DNA of 64,000 nucleotides from Microbacterium immunditiarum (GCF_013409785.1 NZ_JACCBV010000001.1:2108001-2172000); one strand, 5' to 3'. Positions 33,937 to 42,959 are shown, counted from the first letter of the stretch. Numbers and translations are program-made. The notes: a model not told the origin generated them from the sequence alone.

Positions 33937-35384
33937 CCGACGCCCGCTTCTCGACCGACGGCGGGGCGAGCCTGATCCTGACGGGCACCGGCGCCCGTCC
34001 GCAGTCCGTGGAACTGGTCGGCCCGCGCGCGCGGACGACCGGCGCGCTGACGGGCCGCGGCAAGACCTGGCGCGCGGTGATCCCGCTGCGGGCGGCCCGC
34101 TGGGGTGGTCCGGAGCTGCCGCTGCCGGTCGCGGAGTACCGGCTTCGCCTCATCGACGCCGACGGGGCCGAGACGGCGGTCGAGACATCCGTCCCGCTCA
34201 CCCAGCTCGGCACTCTGCGCGCGAGCCTGGAGGGCGGTGTCGTCCGCGTGGGGCCGCCGATCGACCCCGCGTACGACTCCGGCGAGGGGCAGGCGGCACT
34301 CGAGCGGCGCTACGCGACCCGGCCGGGCGGGCTGGAGAACGCGGTGTTCTTCGAGAGCTTCTACGGCCGCAACGCGAGCTGCAATCCGCTGGCGATCGAC
34401 CGGGAGCTGACCAAGCGCGCGCCGAACGTCACGCGCTACTGGAGCGTCGTCGACCTGTCGGTGCAGGTGCCCGACGGCGCGATCCCGGTCGTCGAGGGCA
34501 GCCCCGAGTGGTGGCGCGCTCGTGGCGCTGCGCGCCTGCTCGTCGTGAACGACTGGCTGCGCCGGCGCTTCGCGCGCCGCAAGGGGCAGGTCGTGCTGCA
34601 GACGTGGCATGGAACCCCGCTCAAGCGCCTCGCGCTGCACCGGCCCGGGTTCGACCCCCGCCGGGCGGCCGCGGTCATCCGCGAATCGCGTCGGTGGGAC
34701 GTGCTGCTCGCGCAGAACCCGTATGCGGAGCGAATCCTGCGCAAGGCGTACGCCTTCCTGCGCCGGCCGGTGTGGGTCGAGGGCTACCCCCGCAACGACG
34801 TCCTCGTGAACGGGGACGGCACGGCCACGCGCCGCGCGCTGGGGATCGGCGACGACGAGCGCGTGCTGCTGTACGCGCCGACCTGGCGCGACGATCGCGC
34901 GGAGATCGTGGACTTCGTCGATCCCGCCGAGCTCGCCGCAGCGACCGACAGCGTCGTGCTCGTGCGCGGGCACTCACGCACGCTGCAACCCGGGCGCGAC
35001 GCCGAGGGCCCGCGCGTGATCGACGTGACGAGGTTCCCCGACACGTCGCAGCTGCTCCTCGTCGCCGACGCGCTCATCACGGACTACTCCTCCGTCATGT
35101 TCGACTACTCGGTGACGGGCAAGCCGATGTTCTTCCTCGTGCCGGACCTCGAGCGCTACCGTGGCGAGCTGCGCGGTTTCTACTTCGACCTCGTCGAGCG
35201 GGCTCCCGGCCCCGTCGTGCGGACCCAGGACGAGCTCGTCGCCGCGCTCCTCGACGTCGACCCGTCGCTGTTCGCCGACGCGTACGCGCGGTGGCGGGCG
35301 ACGTTCAACGCGCGCGACGACGGTCACGCGGCAGAGCGCGTCGTGAACCGGATCCTCGATCAGGGGTTCGTCGACGCGGGGTGA
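33933..35384 (+). CDS. CDP-glycerol glycerophosphotransferase family protein, copy 2
   Basis: A 483-residue protein with a beta-rich N-terminal domain (about 1-110, absent in copy 1) ahead of the transferase. It carries ESFYGRNASCNP, LQTWHGTPLKRLA, YAPTWRDDRAE and LITDYSSVMFDYS, all strong TagF-type motifs. It is translationally coupled to copy 1, so the two probably build the same polymer, one perhaps priming and the other extending. It is convergent with the GT2 gene, whose stop abuts its own. Confidence 0.9.
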   Translation: MTDARFSTDGGASLILTGTGARPQSVELVGPRARTTGALTGRGKTWRAVIPLRAARWGGPELPLPVAEYRLRLIDADGAETAVETSVPLTQLGTLRASLEGGVVRVGPPIDPAYDSGEGQAALERRYATRPGGLENAVFFESFYGRNASCNPLAIDRELTKRAPNVTRYWSVVDLSVQVPDGAIPVVEGSPEWWRARGAARLLVVNDWLRRRFARRKGQVVLQTWHGTPLKRLALHRPGFDPRRAAAVIRESRRWDVLLAQNPYAERILRKAYAFLRRPVWVEGYPRNDVLVNGDGTATRRALGIGDDERVLLYAPTWRDDRAEIVDFVDPAELAAATDSVVLVRGHSRTLQPGRDAEGPRVIDVTRFPDTSQLLLVADALITDYSSVMFDYSVTGKPMFFLVPDLERYRGELRGFYFDLVERAPGPVVRTQDELVAALLDVDPSLFADAYARWRATFNARDDGHAAERVVNRILDQGFVDAG

Positions 35385-36479
35385 TCACGGCAGCGGCGTG
35401 TTGCGGTCGCCGAGGCGTGATGTGTCGACCGTGTCGTGCGCGCCGCCGAGCACACCGGCGATGAACCCGAGTCCCCAGGAGACGTGCATCGTCGGGAGCA
35501 CGGCGACCGTCCAGAGCTTGTCGCGCCAGCCCGAGCCCCCGCCGGGGCCGATCGCCACGGCGAGCACGAGCAGCACGTACACGAGCACGGGGATGTAGAC
35601 GACGGATGCCGCGACCGCCCACCACCCGGTGAGCACGCGCGCCAGCTGGAGCACCCCCACGACGACCGACAGCGCGATCGCGATCACGAGCAGCGGGGGA
35701 GCGAAGAAGCGCAAGGAGTTGCGGGTGCCGTAGCGGCGCACGAGCTCGCCTCGCCATCGGCCCGTCGCGATGAACTGCCGCGCCAGGCGGCTCCAGCTCT
35801 CGCGCGGCCAGTACGTGACGGCGAGCTTCGGGTCGAACCAGACGCGGTAGCCCGCGCGCCGGATGCGCAGGTTGAGCTCCCAGTCCTCGCCGCGGCGAAT
35901 CGTCTCGTCGAAGCCGCCGACCTCATCGAACACCACCCGCCGGATGACGCCGAGGTACGCCGACTCCGCTTCACCCTCGCGTGTGCCGCCGTGGTAGGCG
36001 CCCCCTCCGAGGCCGATGCGCGAGTTGTATGCGCGCGCAACGGCGCGCTGGAACGGCGTGCGCCCGTCGGCCCGCATGACGCCGCCGACGTTCGCCGCGC
36101 GCACGCGCGTGAGCGTGTCCAGCGCGCGCCGCGTGTAGCCGGGGTCGAGCTCGGAGTGGGCGTCGACGCGCACGATGGTCGGGTAGCGGCCGGCGCGGAT
36201 CGCGAGGTTGAGCCCGATGGGGATGTCGGCCGCCGGGTTGTCGACGAGCACGATGCGGTCGTCCTCCGCGGCCAGCTCGCGCGCGAGATCGTCGGTGCCG
36301 TCGGTCGACGGCGCCAGCGCGATGATGAGCTCCGACGGCCCCGGCACGACCTGCGCGAGGGTCGACTCGACCGCGCGACGCAGGTAGTCGCGTTCGTTCA
36401 GGACGGGCATCACGAACGTGACGCCCGCGCCGTCGGGCGCCGTGGGCGCGTCTCTGCGGCCGGGCTCCTCGACATGCAC
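35385..36479 (-). CDS. Family 2 glycosyltransferase with C-terminal membrane helices (ExoA-like)
   Basis: A 364-residue GT-A enzyme. FVMPVLNERDYLRRAVEST opens the catalytic domain, IVRVDAHSELD holds the nucleotide-binding acidic pair, and RRGEDWELNLRIRRAG the acceptor motif. Hydrophobic helices lie at about 260-285, 290-310 and 330-350. It resembles ExoA-type succinoglycan transferases. GTG 36479 is the only start after an in-frame stop; no clear ribosome site. Its position among CDP-glycerol transferases suggests it decorates or links the same polymer. Confidence 0.85.
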   Translation of the reverse strand: MHVEEPGRRDAPTAPDGAGVTFVMPVLNERDYLRRAVESTLAQVVPGPSELIIALAPSTDGTDDLARELAAEDDRIVLVDNPAADIPIGLNLAIRAGRYPTIVRVDAHSELDPGYTRRALDTLTRVRAANVGGVMRADGRTPFQRAVARAYNSRIGLGGGAYHGGTREGEAESAYLGVIRRVVFDEVGGFDETIRRGEDWELNLRIRRAGYRVWFDPKLAVTYWPRESWSRLARQFIATGRWRGELVRRYGTRNSLRFFAPPLLVIAIALSVVVGVLQLARVLTGWWAVAASVVYIPVLVYVLLVLAVAIGPGGGSGWRDKLWTVAVLPTMHVSWGLGFIAGVLGGAHDTVDTSRLGDRNTPLP

Positions 36480-36508
36480 GCGTCGATCATGTCACGTGCG
36501 CCCGTCGG

Positions 36509-36514
36509 TAGGCT
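36509..36514 (+). promoter_or_regulatory. -10 box (TAGGCT) of leaderless promoter
   Basis: TAGGCT ends 6 nt before GTG 36521, in the 41-bp spacer shared with the divergent GT2 gene. Confidence 0.55.
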
Positions 36515-36520
36515 GAACGG

Positions 36521-37801
36521 GTGAGTCTGGTGGCGGATGCGAAGAAGGCGGTGGCCCTCCTGCGGAAGGCCGTCACGAACCGACGCGCCGTCGTGGAGGT
36601 CCGCCGCAGGCTCGCGGAGCGGCCGCCGCATCCGGATCATCACTTCAAGGTCGCCGTGTACTTCGCCGACGGCGCGGTGAACATGTACCAGATGCGGCAG
36701 TGGTACAAGCCGCTCTCCGAGCTCGCGAAGCGCTGGCCCGTGGTGGTGCTGAGCCGCGCGGCGACGGGCGCCCGCGCTCTGCTCGCCGAAGACTCGCCGC
36801 CCGTGGCGTTCGTCCCGACAGTGCGCGACCTGGAGCGGTTCATCGCGAGGCAGGACATCCGGGTCGTCCTCTACGTGAATCAGAACACGCGGAACTTCCA
36901 GATGTTCCGGTACGGCCGCCGCTGGCACGTGTTCATCAACCACGGCGAGTCCGACAAGATGTACATGACCACGAACCAGTTCAAGGCGTACGACTACGCC
37001 CTGGTCGCGGGCGACGCGGCGCGCGAGCGCCTCTCGCGCGTGCTGTGGGACTACGACCTCGAGCGGCGGACCATCCAGATCGGCCGCCCGCAGGCCGACC
37101 ACTACTCGGGCACGCTGCCGTTCACGCCCGACGAGCGCACCGTCGTGCTGTACGCCCCGACCTGGGAGGGCGACCGCCCCTCGGCGCACTACGGCTCCGT
37201 GCGCACCCACGGCGAGGCGCTCGTAGCCGCACTGCTGGCCACCGGCCGGCATCGCGTCATCTATCGGCCGCACCCGCGCTCGGGCGTCGTCGACCCCGAG
37301 TACGGCGCGGCGAACAAGCGCATCATCGCGGCGTTCGAGGCCGCGAACGCGTCCGACCCGTCGGCGCACCACGTCTACGACGACGGTCCCGACCTCGGGT
37401 GGCAGCTCTCGATCGCGGATGTCGCGATCGTCGACATCTCGGCGATGGTGTACGACCGGCTGGCGGCCGGCAAGCCGCTCTTGATCACGCGGCCGGCGGA
37501 CCCCGAAGCGATCGTCGACACGCACGGCTATCTGTCGGCGTGCGAGTGGCTGGACGCCGCATCCGCCCACGCTGTCGTCGCGCAGATCACGCGGGTCCTC
37601 GAAGATCCGGATGCCACGGCTCGCCTCGCGCACTGGGTGCGGCGCTACTTCGGCGACACGACCCCGGGCGCGGCGACGGCGAGGTTCCACGACGCGATCG
37701 AGGGCCTCATGAAGGAGTGGGACGCGTGGCACGACCGCTCCGTCGCCCGCGGCGACGTGGACGAGGACGAGGAACAGCAGGCAGCCGAGCTCGACGAGTG
37801 A
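36521..37801 (+). CDS. CDP-glycerol glycerophosphotransferase family protein, divergent copy 3
   Basis: A 426-residue protein of the same superfamily but with altered motifs. The WHG segment reads FINHGESDKMYMT, the linker VVLYAPTWEGDRP is kept, and the TDYSS segment is IVDISAMVYDRL. The C-terminus is acidic. The altered donor/acceptor motifs suggest another substrate than copies 1 and 2, perhaps a different polyol phosphate. It starts at leaderless GTG 36521. Confidence 0.82.
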   Translation: MSLVADAKKAVALLRKAVTNRRAVVEVRRRLAERPPHPDHHFKVAVYFADGAVNMYQMRQWYKPLSELAKRWPVVVLSRAATGARALLAEDSPPVAFVPTVRDLERFIARQDIRVVLYVNQNTRNFQMFRYGRRWHVFINHGESDKMYMTTNQFKAYDYALVAGDAARERLSRVLWDYDLERRTIQIGRPQADHYSGTLPFTPDERTVVLYAPTWEGDRPSAHYGSVRTHGEALVAALLATGRHRVIYRPHPRSGVVDPEYGAANKRIIAAFEAANASDPSAHHVYDDGPDLGWQLSIADVAIVDISAMVYDRLAAGKPLLITRPADPEAIVDTHGYLSACEWLDAASAHAVVAQITRVLEDPDATARLAHWVRRYFGDTTPGAATARFHDAIEGLMKEWDAWHDRSVARGDVDEDEEQQAAELDE

Positions 37802-37821
37802 GCTCGTGATCCGGTGGGCAG

Positions 37822-39225
37822 TCAGGCGTTGACGGCCGGCTGCTCGACGAGCCGCGCGATCGCCCGCAGAGGGATCGGGACCCACGTGGGGCGGTTGCGC
37901 GCCTCGTAGATCGCCTCGTACACGGCCTTGTCGATCTCGAGCGCCGCGAGCAGATCGCGTTGCACATCCAGTTCGAGACCCGACACGGCGGCGTACCCGT
38001 CGAGGAACGCGCGCCGCGCATCGCGCGCCCACGCGAGCGCCGCATCGGGCGACTGCTCGGGGGTGTCGAGGCGGATCGAGCCGGCGACGTAGTCGAACGA
38101 GCGGAGCATTCCGGCGACGTCGCGCAACGCGAGGTCTGCTCGCACGCGCTCGGCCATCGGCCGCAGCGGCTCGCCTTCGAAGTCGAGCAGCACCCACCCG
38201 CGCCCGGGCGAGTGGAGGACCTGGCCGAGGTGGAGGTCGCCGTGGATGCGCTGCAGGGGCGGCCACGCGGCTTCGAGCGCTCGCGCGTAGACCGCCTCGA
38301 TCGCGTCGCGCTGCTCGGCGATGCCGGGAACCTCTGCGATCGCCATCGTGAGCCGGCGCGTCCACGTCGCGGCGGTGGCCTCGCGATCGCCCGGGTGGGT
38401 CTCGTGTGTCGGGAACAGCCGCGCCAGCGCGACGTGCACATCGGCGGTGGCCTCGCCGATCTCGCGCGCCGAGGCCGAGAAGTCCTCGCGCCGGGCGGCG
38501 GCGCGCAGCGCGACGCGCCACGCGTCGTCGACGTCGGGCAGGAACTCCTGCGCGAACGCGAGCGAGCCGCTCACCGAGCCGCCGGCGGTCGCGAGGTCCG
38601 GCCACGTTCCCTCGAGCAGGCCGACGGCCGCGGGGACGTGCGTCGAACCGGCCGCGCACAGCGCGCTCTGCAGCTCGATGTCGGGATTCAGACCCGGATG
38701 CAGCTGCCGGAAGACTTTGCAGATCACCGACGGCCCTCCGTCGGCGCTGCGATAGATGATCGACGTGTTCGACTGCTCGCCGGTGAGCACCGTCGACTCG
38801 TACGAGGCGGTGTGGGTCTCGAAGTCGGCCGCGGGCACGCCCCTGGCCGTCGTGCGCGGGCCGGAGCCCGCGCCGCCGCGGGTCACGAGCGAGAAGAGCG
38901 CGCGCGCGTAGACGGGATCGTGCGGTCCGTCGATGAACGTCACGCCCGGCTCGGGGTCGCCGATGACGTGGTCGCCGGAATCCTCGACGCTCGCCGTCGC
39001 GCGCGCGACGATCGGCACCTGATACAGCACGACGGGCAAGGCCCCCTCGTCGAGCACGAGGAACGTGCGCACGCGGAGGAGGGCGGGATCGGCCGCATCC
39101 GCCTCCTGGCCTGCGATCGCGAGGTCGAACCACGCGACCAGACGCAGGCTCGGCGCGCGCCCCTTGCCGGCGTACCAGCGCTGCCGCGTCATCCATGCGG
39201 CGAGGCACGCGAGCGTGCTGTCCAT
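37822..39225 (-). CDS. mak: Maltokinase
   Basis: A 467-residue kinase with the maltokinase cap domain (QRWYAGKGR at residues 15-23) and an APH-like catalytic core: IHGDLHLGQVL with the catalytic Asp and VLLDFEGEPLRP with the metal-binding Asp. It phosphorylates maltose to maltose 1-phosphate, feeding GlgE-type alpha-glucan synthesis. Usually it is fused or adjacent to treS or near glgE/glgB; none is in this window. ATG 39225 is leaderless (TAGCCT 6 nt upstream), and a LacI-type operator lies 44 bp before it. Confidence 0.88.
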   Translation of the reverse strand: MDSTLACLAAWMTRQRWYAGKGRAPSLRLVAWFDLAIAGQEADAADPALLRVRTFLVLDEGALPVVLYQVPIVARATASVEDSGDHVIGDPEPGVTFIDGPHDPVYARALFSLVTRGGAGSGPRTTARGVPAADFETHTASYESTVLTGEQSNTSIIYRSADGGPSVICKVFRQLHPGLNPDIELQSALCAAGSTHVPAAVGLLEGTWPDLATAGGSVSGSLAFAQEFLPDVDDAWRVALRAAARREDFSASAREIGEATADVHVALARLFPTHETHPGDREATAATWTRRLTMAIAEVPGIAEQRDAIEAVYARALEAAWPPLQRIHGDLHLGQVLHSPGRGWVLLDFEGEPLRPMAERVRADLALRDVAGMLRSFDYVAGSIRLDTPEQSPDAALAWARDARRAFLDGYAAVSGLELDVQRDLLAALEIDKAVYEAIYEARNRPTWVPIPLRAIARLVEQPAVNA

Positions 39226-39231
39226 AAGGCG

Positions 39232-39237
39232 AGGCTA
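39232..39237 (-). promoter_or_regulatory. -10 box (TAGCCT) of leaderless mak promoter
   Basis: On the minus strand TAGCCT ends 6 nt before ATG 39225. Confidence 0.55.
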
Positions 39238-39268
39238 GAGATGGCGGGGCACGTTGTCGAGAGCCGAG

Positions 39269-39282
39269 TGCAAGCGCTTGCA
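39269..39282. promoter_or_regulatory. Candidate LacI/MalR-type operator
   Basis: TGCAAGCGCTTGCA is a perfect 14-bp palindrome with the central CG and flanking TGC/GCA typical of LacI-GalR family operators. It lies just upstream of the expected -35 of mak and 57 bp before the dienelactone-hydrolase ATG, so it could control either gene. Confidence 0.65.
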
Positions 39283-39338
39283 ATATCCACGGATCGCCGC
39301 GGCTTCCGCCGACGGTGCCGGTGTGCCACCATCGGGCC

Positions 39339-40109
39339 ATGAAGGAGCTCGACGACTGGAGCCTGACGACGTTCAGTGCGGGCGACGAGACGCGCGAGGT
39401 CTATCGCAAGGACCCGCCTGGGGGCGGACGGACCGGCGTCATCGTGCTGCATGAGATCCCCGGGATCCAGCCCGTGCTCGTGGACTTCGCGAACGAGCTC
39501 GTGGACCACGGGCACATCGTGCTCCTGCCGCGACTGTTCGGAACACCCGGCGCCGGATACTCCCTCCCGAACGTCGCCGGCGACCTGTGGCAGTTCTGCG
39601 TCCGGCGCGAGTTCGCGATCCTCGCGCGCGGCAGGACCAGTCCTGTCGCCGGCTGGCTGCGCGCCCTCGCGCGCGACCTGCACGAGGAACTCGGGGGAGA
39701 GGGCGTGGGCGTGATCGGCATGTGCTTCACGGGCGGGTTCGCGCTGGCGATGATGGCGGATGCCCCGGTCATCGCGCCCGTCGTGGCGGAGCCATCCCTC
39801 CCGGCGGCGGTTGGCCTGCCGCGCGGTGCGCGCCTGCGCGGCGCGGACCTCGGGCTGAGTCCCGATGACCTCAGGGCGGTGAAGTCGTCGTCGACGCAGG
39901 TGCTCGGGCTGCGGTACAGGTGCGACCCCGCGGTGGGCTCGCGGTGGGAGACGCTCGAGCGCGAGCTCGGCGGCCGCTTCTTCGCGGTCGACTTCGACGG
40001 CAAGGGTCACTCCGTGCTCACGAGGGACCGTCAGCAGGCGGGTGTGGATCGCGTGATCGCGTTCCTCGACGAGAAGCTGCTCGCGGGGGCGAGTCGGCCG
40101 GTCGAGTAA
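39339..40109 (+). CDS. Dienelactone hydrolase family protein
   Basis: A 256-residue alpha/beta hydrolase. GVIVLHEIPGIQP opens the fold, the nucleophile elbow is GMCFTGGFAL with Cys as in dienelactone hydrolases, and the catalytic His lies in GKGHSVL. The true substrate is uncertain; chlorocatechol pathway genes are not nearby. No clear ribosome site or -10 box precedes ATG 39339. It is divergent from mak across a 113-bp spacer with the LacI-type palindrome. Confidence 0.85.
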   Translation: MKELDDWSLTTFSAGDETREVYRKDPPGGGRTGVIVLHEIPGIQPVLVDFANELVDHGHIVLLPRLFGTPGAGYSLPNVAGDLWQFCVRREFAILARGRTSPVAGWLRALARDLHEELGGEGVGVIGMCFTGGFALAMMADAPVIAPVVAEPSLPAAVGLPRGARLRGADLGLSPDDLRAVKSSSTQVLGLRYRCDPAVGSRWETLERELGGRFFAVDFDGKGHSVLTRDRQQAGVDRVIAFLDEKLLAGASRPVE

Positions 40110-40179
40110 GCGCGCAACACGCCCCGCACTGCATCGCGATCCCCACCCACGGCGTTCTGCGGATGTCCGCGCTGTCCGC

Positions 40180-40185
40180 TACATT
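40180..40185 (+). promoter_or_regulatory. -10 box (TACATT) of leaderless promoter
   Basis: TACATT ends 7 nt before ATG 40193. Confidence 0.5.
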
Positions 40186-40192
40186 CGAACAT

Positions 40193-41320
40193 ATGAACGA
40201 ATCGCACTTCGTGGACGACGACCCGTGGTTCATCGACGAGCGCGATCTGCACGACCCCGACGTCGATGCCTTCTTCGCCGACCGAGACGGAGTGGTCTCC
40301 GGCCCCGTCGATGACGCGGTCGTCGCGGCGATGAACGACCTCGAGATGGTCACGGTGAGGCAGCGGATGCTGATCGCCGAGCAGTACCGGGCGATCAACA
40401 GCATCCTGTGTGACGCCGAGGCCGATCCCGAGTCGTGGGTCGGACCGGATCCGACCATCGATCCGGACTGGACCGATCCGCGCGAGCGCTCGGCGGCCGC
40501 CGTGCGCCGCGAGCGTCGCGAGTTCGCGGTGCGCGCGGCCGCGGCCGACATCGCCGTGCGGCTGCGCATGTCGGAGTCCGTTGTGCGCACGCGCGCCGAG
40601 CGCGCCGCGATCCTGAAGGACCGGATGCCCCGCCTCTGGGCGTCGTTCCTCGGCGGAGCCGTGTGCGAGCAGAACGCCGTCGTCGCTTCGCAGCTCGCAT
40701 CGTCGCTGCCCGACGACGGTGAAGCGTGGGACGCGTTCGACCAGCGGGTCTGGGAGTTCGCGGGTCGGCTGACGCCGCCGAAGTTCCGCGTCCGCGCGCG
40801 CGTCGCGCGTGAGCGCGTGCATCCCGAGTCGACACCCGAAGTGTGCCGCACCGCGGGCGTGGCGGTGACGATTCCCGTGCTGACGCTCCTCGGCGAGTCC
40901 GATGAGCCCGCGATCCTCCACGAATACGGGCCGATCGACCGCGACACGGCTCGCCGGCTCGCCGGGGATGCTTCGTCCTGGGTTCGCATGCTCACACATC
41001 CCGTGACGGGCACCGTGCTCGACGTGGACCGGCGCACGTACCGCGTGCCGGCGGACTTGCGGCGATGGCTCGGCGTGGCGCATCCGACGTGCGTCTTCCC
41101 CGGGTGCTCCCGTCCTGCGCGCGACTGCGACGTCGACCACCGCGTGGATTGGCAGCACGGCGGCACGACGAGCGCCGAGAACCTCGCGCCCGAGTGCGAG
41201 TCCCACCATCGCCTGAAACACGGATCGCTGTGGAAGCTCGAACGCGACCCCGATGCCGGAGCGATGCGGTGGGTGAGTCCGAGCGGACATGAGGCGGATG
41301 CTGATCCGCCGCCGTTCTAG
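40193..41320 (+). CDS. DUF222/HNH endonuclease-domain protein
   Basis: A 375-residue protein of the actinobacterial DUF222-HNH family. The N-terminal three quarters are helical; the C-terminal HNH reads CVFPGCSRPARDCDVDH, then HGGTTSAENLAPECESHH, with paired cysteines for zinc. These proteins occur in several copies per genome and resemble mobile or selfish endonucleases; the cellular role is unknown. It starts at ATG 40193 after a TACATT box. Confidence 0.9.
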   Translation: MNESHFVDDDPWFIDERDLHDPDVDAFFADRDGVVSGPVDDAVVAAMNDLEMVTVRQRMLIAEQYRAINSILCDAEADPESWVGPDPTIDPDWTDPRERSAAAVRRERREFAVRAAAADIAVRLRMSESVVRTRAERAAILKDRMPRLWASFLGGAVCEQNAVVASQLASSLPDDGEAWDAFDQRVWEFAGRLTPPKFRVRARVARERVHPESTPEVCRTAGVAVTIPVLTLLGESDEPAILHEYGPIDRDTARRLAGDASSWVRMLTHPVTGTVLDVDRRTYRVPADLRRWLGVAHPTCVFPGCSRPARDCDVDHRVDWQHGGTTSAENLAPECESHHRLKHGSLWKLERDPDAGAMRWVSPSGHEADADPPPF

Positions 41321-41340
41321 GACGTTTCGGACCGGGTGCG

Positions 41341-41384
41341 GGGTCTCGATACGCGCGCTGCGCTCTGCTCGACCGGCGAAACGG
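41341..41384. repeat. Microbacteriaceae-type dispersed intergenic repeat
   Basis: The stretch GGGTCTCGATACGCGCGCTG through CTCGACCGGCGAAACGG matches a dispersed intergenic element that I know from Microbacteriaceae genomes. Only this copy is in the window. It sits between the convergent HNH and small-protein genes. Confidence 0.55.
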
Positions 41385-41393
41385 TCTGCGCGC

Positions 41394-41600
41394 TCACTCG
41401 GCGTCCGTGCCCCCGCCCGGATCGGCCGGCGGGACCGGGATCTCGATCGAGGTGACGCCGGCCGCGGCATCCGGGATCACGAGCGAATCGATGCCTGGCA
41501 CGGCATCGCCGAGCTGCTCCGCGGGCGTCCTCTCGACGGGCTCGGACGGGAGCCCCGCCCACTGCTCGTTGTGCTCCGGCCGCTGTGTGAACAGACCCAT
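41394..41600 (-). CDS. Small conserved hypothetical protein
   Basis: A 68-residue protein beginning MGLFTQRPEHNEQWAGLPSE, a start seen in small conserved actinobacterial proteins. The rest is Pro/Asp-rich and probably disordered. No membrane segment or metal motif. ATG 41600 is leaderless, with TATCGT ending 6 nt upstream. Function unknown. Confidence 0.75.
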   Translation of the reverse strand: MGLFTQRPEHNEQWAGLPSEPVERTPAEQLGDAVPGIDSLVIPDAAAGVTSIEIPVPPADPGGGTDAE

Positions 41601-41606
41601 GCGTCA

Positions 41607-41612
41607 ACGATA
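41607..41612 (-). promoter_or_regulatory. -10 box (TATCGT) of leaderless promoter
   Basis: On the minus strand TATCGT ends 6 nt before ATG 41600. Confidence 0.5.
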
Positions 41613-41641
41613 CGTCGACTCCAGCGACCCCGGCCCGCCTG

Positions 41642-42916
41642 CTACGCCATCACGGCCGACAGCACCGCGTACCCGACCTGCCGTCCCGTGATGGCGGAGT
41701 GGCCCGAGATGAAGTCGTCGGACTTCAGCGACCACACACCCGGACCAGCGAAGTCGTACCGGCCGCCGACATCGAGCAGCGTCCCGGTCTTGCCGCCCCT
41801 CGTCTTGAGGGCGCCGTTGCGCCCGATGCCGCCGTAGGGGTCGTTCTCGTCGCCGAGCCCCTGCCCGATCTGCCGCGCGAGGCGCGACGCGATCGGGTAA
41901 GCGAGCCCGACCGCTTTGTCGCGGTGCGTGTGTGTCACGATGATCGGCCCGCTGACCTTCGCCGGGACCTTCGCGAACATGCCGTTCGCACCCGAGCCGT
42001 CCCAGTCGGTCGCCATGCCGAAGTGGCTGTACGCGGCCTGCAGCAGCGACATCGACGCGATCGGCGCCTTCGTCGCGAGTGCCGCGGCGGTGACCGCCCG
42101 GCCGCCGAACGAGTGCCCGACGAGGTGGATCCGCGCGTCGCGCGCCTCCTTGTGGATGCGGTCCAGAAGCGGCGCGACGCCCTTCTTGCCGACGACTCCC
42201 GCCCGCTCCTTCATCGTGTAGTACGTCGTGACGTTGAGCAGGTTCCGGCCCATCTGGATCACGTTGTCGAAGAAGCCCGCTGCGCCGCCCTCTTCGGCGA
42301 GCGGCGGCAGCCCCGCGGGTTCGACGGATGCGGCGCCGCCGACCGCCGCAGGTGCCGCGTCTTCGGCAGCGAGCGTCTTCGCGGCGGCGATCACCTCTTG
42401 GGGATCGGCCTCCTTGAGCGCCGTGAACGCCGCGACGTCCTCGCCCTTCGTCGACTTCGGCAGCGTCTCGCGCAGAAGCTCGAGGAACTCCTCCTGAGCG
42501 GCGGACGAGCCCTCGAGCTTCGGCACGAGCGCGATGAGCCGGTCGGCGATCTCCGGGTCCTCGACCCGCTCGCGGATCTCCGTCTCGAGCTCTGCCGCCG
42601 AATCGCCGACTCCCGCACCTGCGCCGGAGTTCTCATCCGGTGCCCACTGGATCGACGGCCACAGCACGCCCACCACGACGAACCGCCGCTGCCGCGCCCC
42701 GGCGACCTTGCCGCGCACGGCGGTGATGGAGTCGACGAGCTGCTCGTACAGCGAGCGTGCCTGCCCGTGCGTGTTGTTCCAGCCGTGCGAGATGACGATC
42801 ACATCAGTCGGATGCTTCTGCGCGAGCAGCGCGTCGAGCTCCTTCAGCTGCGCCGGATCGACGAACGCGCCCTTCTTGTCGAACTCGACCTCGGCGTACG
42901 GCAGCGACATGGCCAT
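41642..42916 (-). CDS. Alpha/beta hydrolase with HGWNN motif, coupled to subtilase
   Basis: A 424-residue protein. VIVISHGWNNTHGQARSLY near residue 45 supplies the oxyanion region seen in DUF900-like esterases. A helical insertion (about 90-230) follows, and the nucleophile elbow is HLVGHSFGGRAV near residue 265. A late THTHRDKAVGLAY and SGHSAITG may give the catalytic His. There is no signal peptide, so it acts in the cytosol. GGAGA lies 6 nt before ATG 42916. It follows the S8 peptidase gene by 43 nt on the same strand, an apparent operon. Lipase, esterase or amidase activity cannot be told apart here. Confidence 0.8.
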   Translation of the reverse strand: MAMSLPYAEVEFDKKGAFVDPAQLKELDALLAQKHPTDVIVISHGWNNTHGQARSLYEQLVDSITAVRGKVAGARQRRFVVVGVLWPSIQWAPDENSGAGAGVGDSAAELETEIRERVEDPEIADRLIALVPKLEGSSAAQEEFLELLRETLPKSTKGEDVAAFTALKEADPQEVIAAAKTLAAEDAAPAAVGGAASVEPAGLPPLAEEGGAAGFFDNVIQMGRNLLNVTTYYTMKERAGVVGKKGVAPLLDRIHKEARDARIHLVGHSFGGRAVTAAALATKAPIASMSLLQAAYSHFGMATDWDGSGANGMFAKVPAKVSGPIIVTHTHRDKAVGLAYPIASRLARQIGQGLGDENDPYGGIGRNGALKTRGGKTGTLLDVGGRYDFAGPGVWSLKSDDFISGHSAITGRQVGYAVLSAVMA

Positions 42917-42959
42917 GGCCGGTCTCCTCTCACCCCTCGTCCGCGGCACCGTCGCCGCG

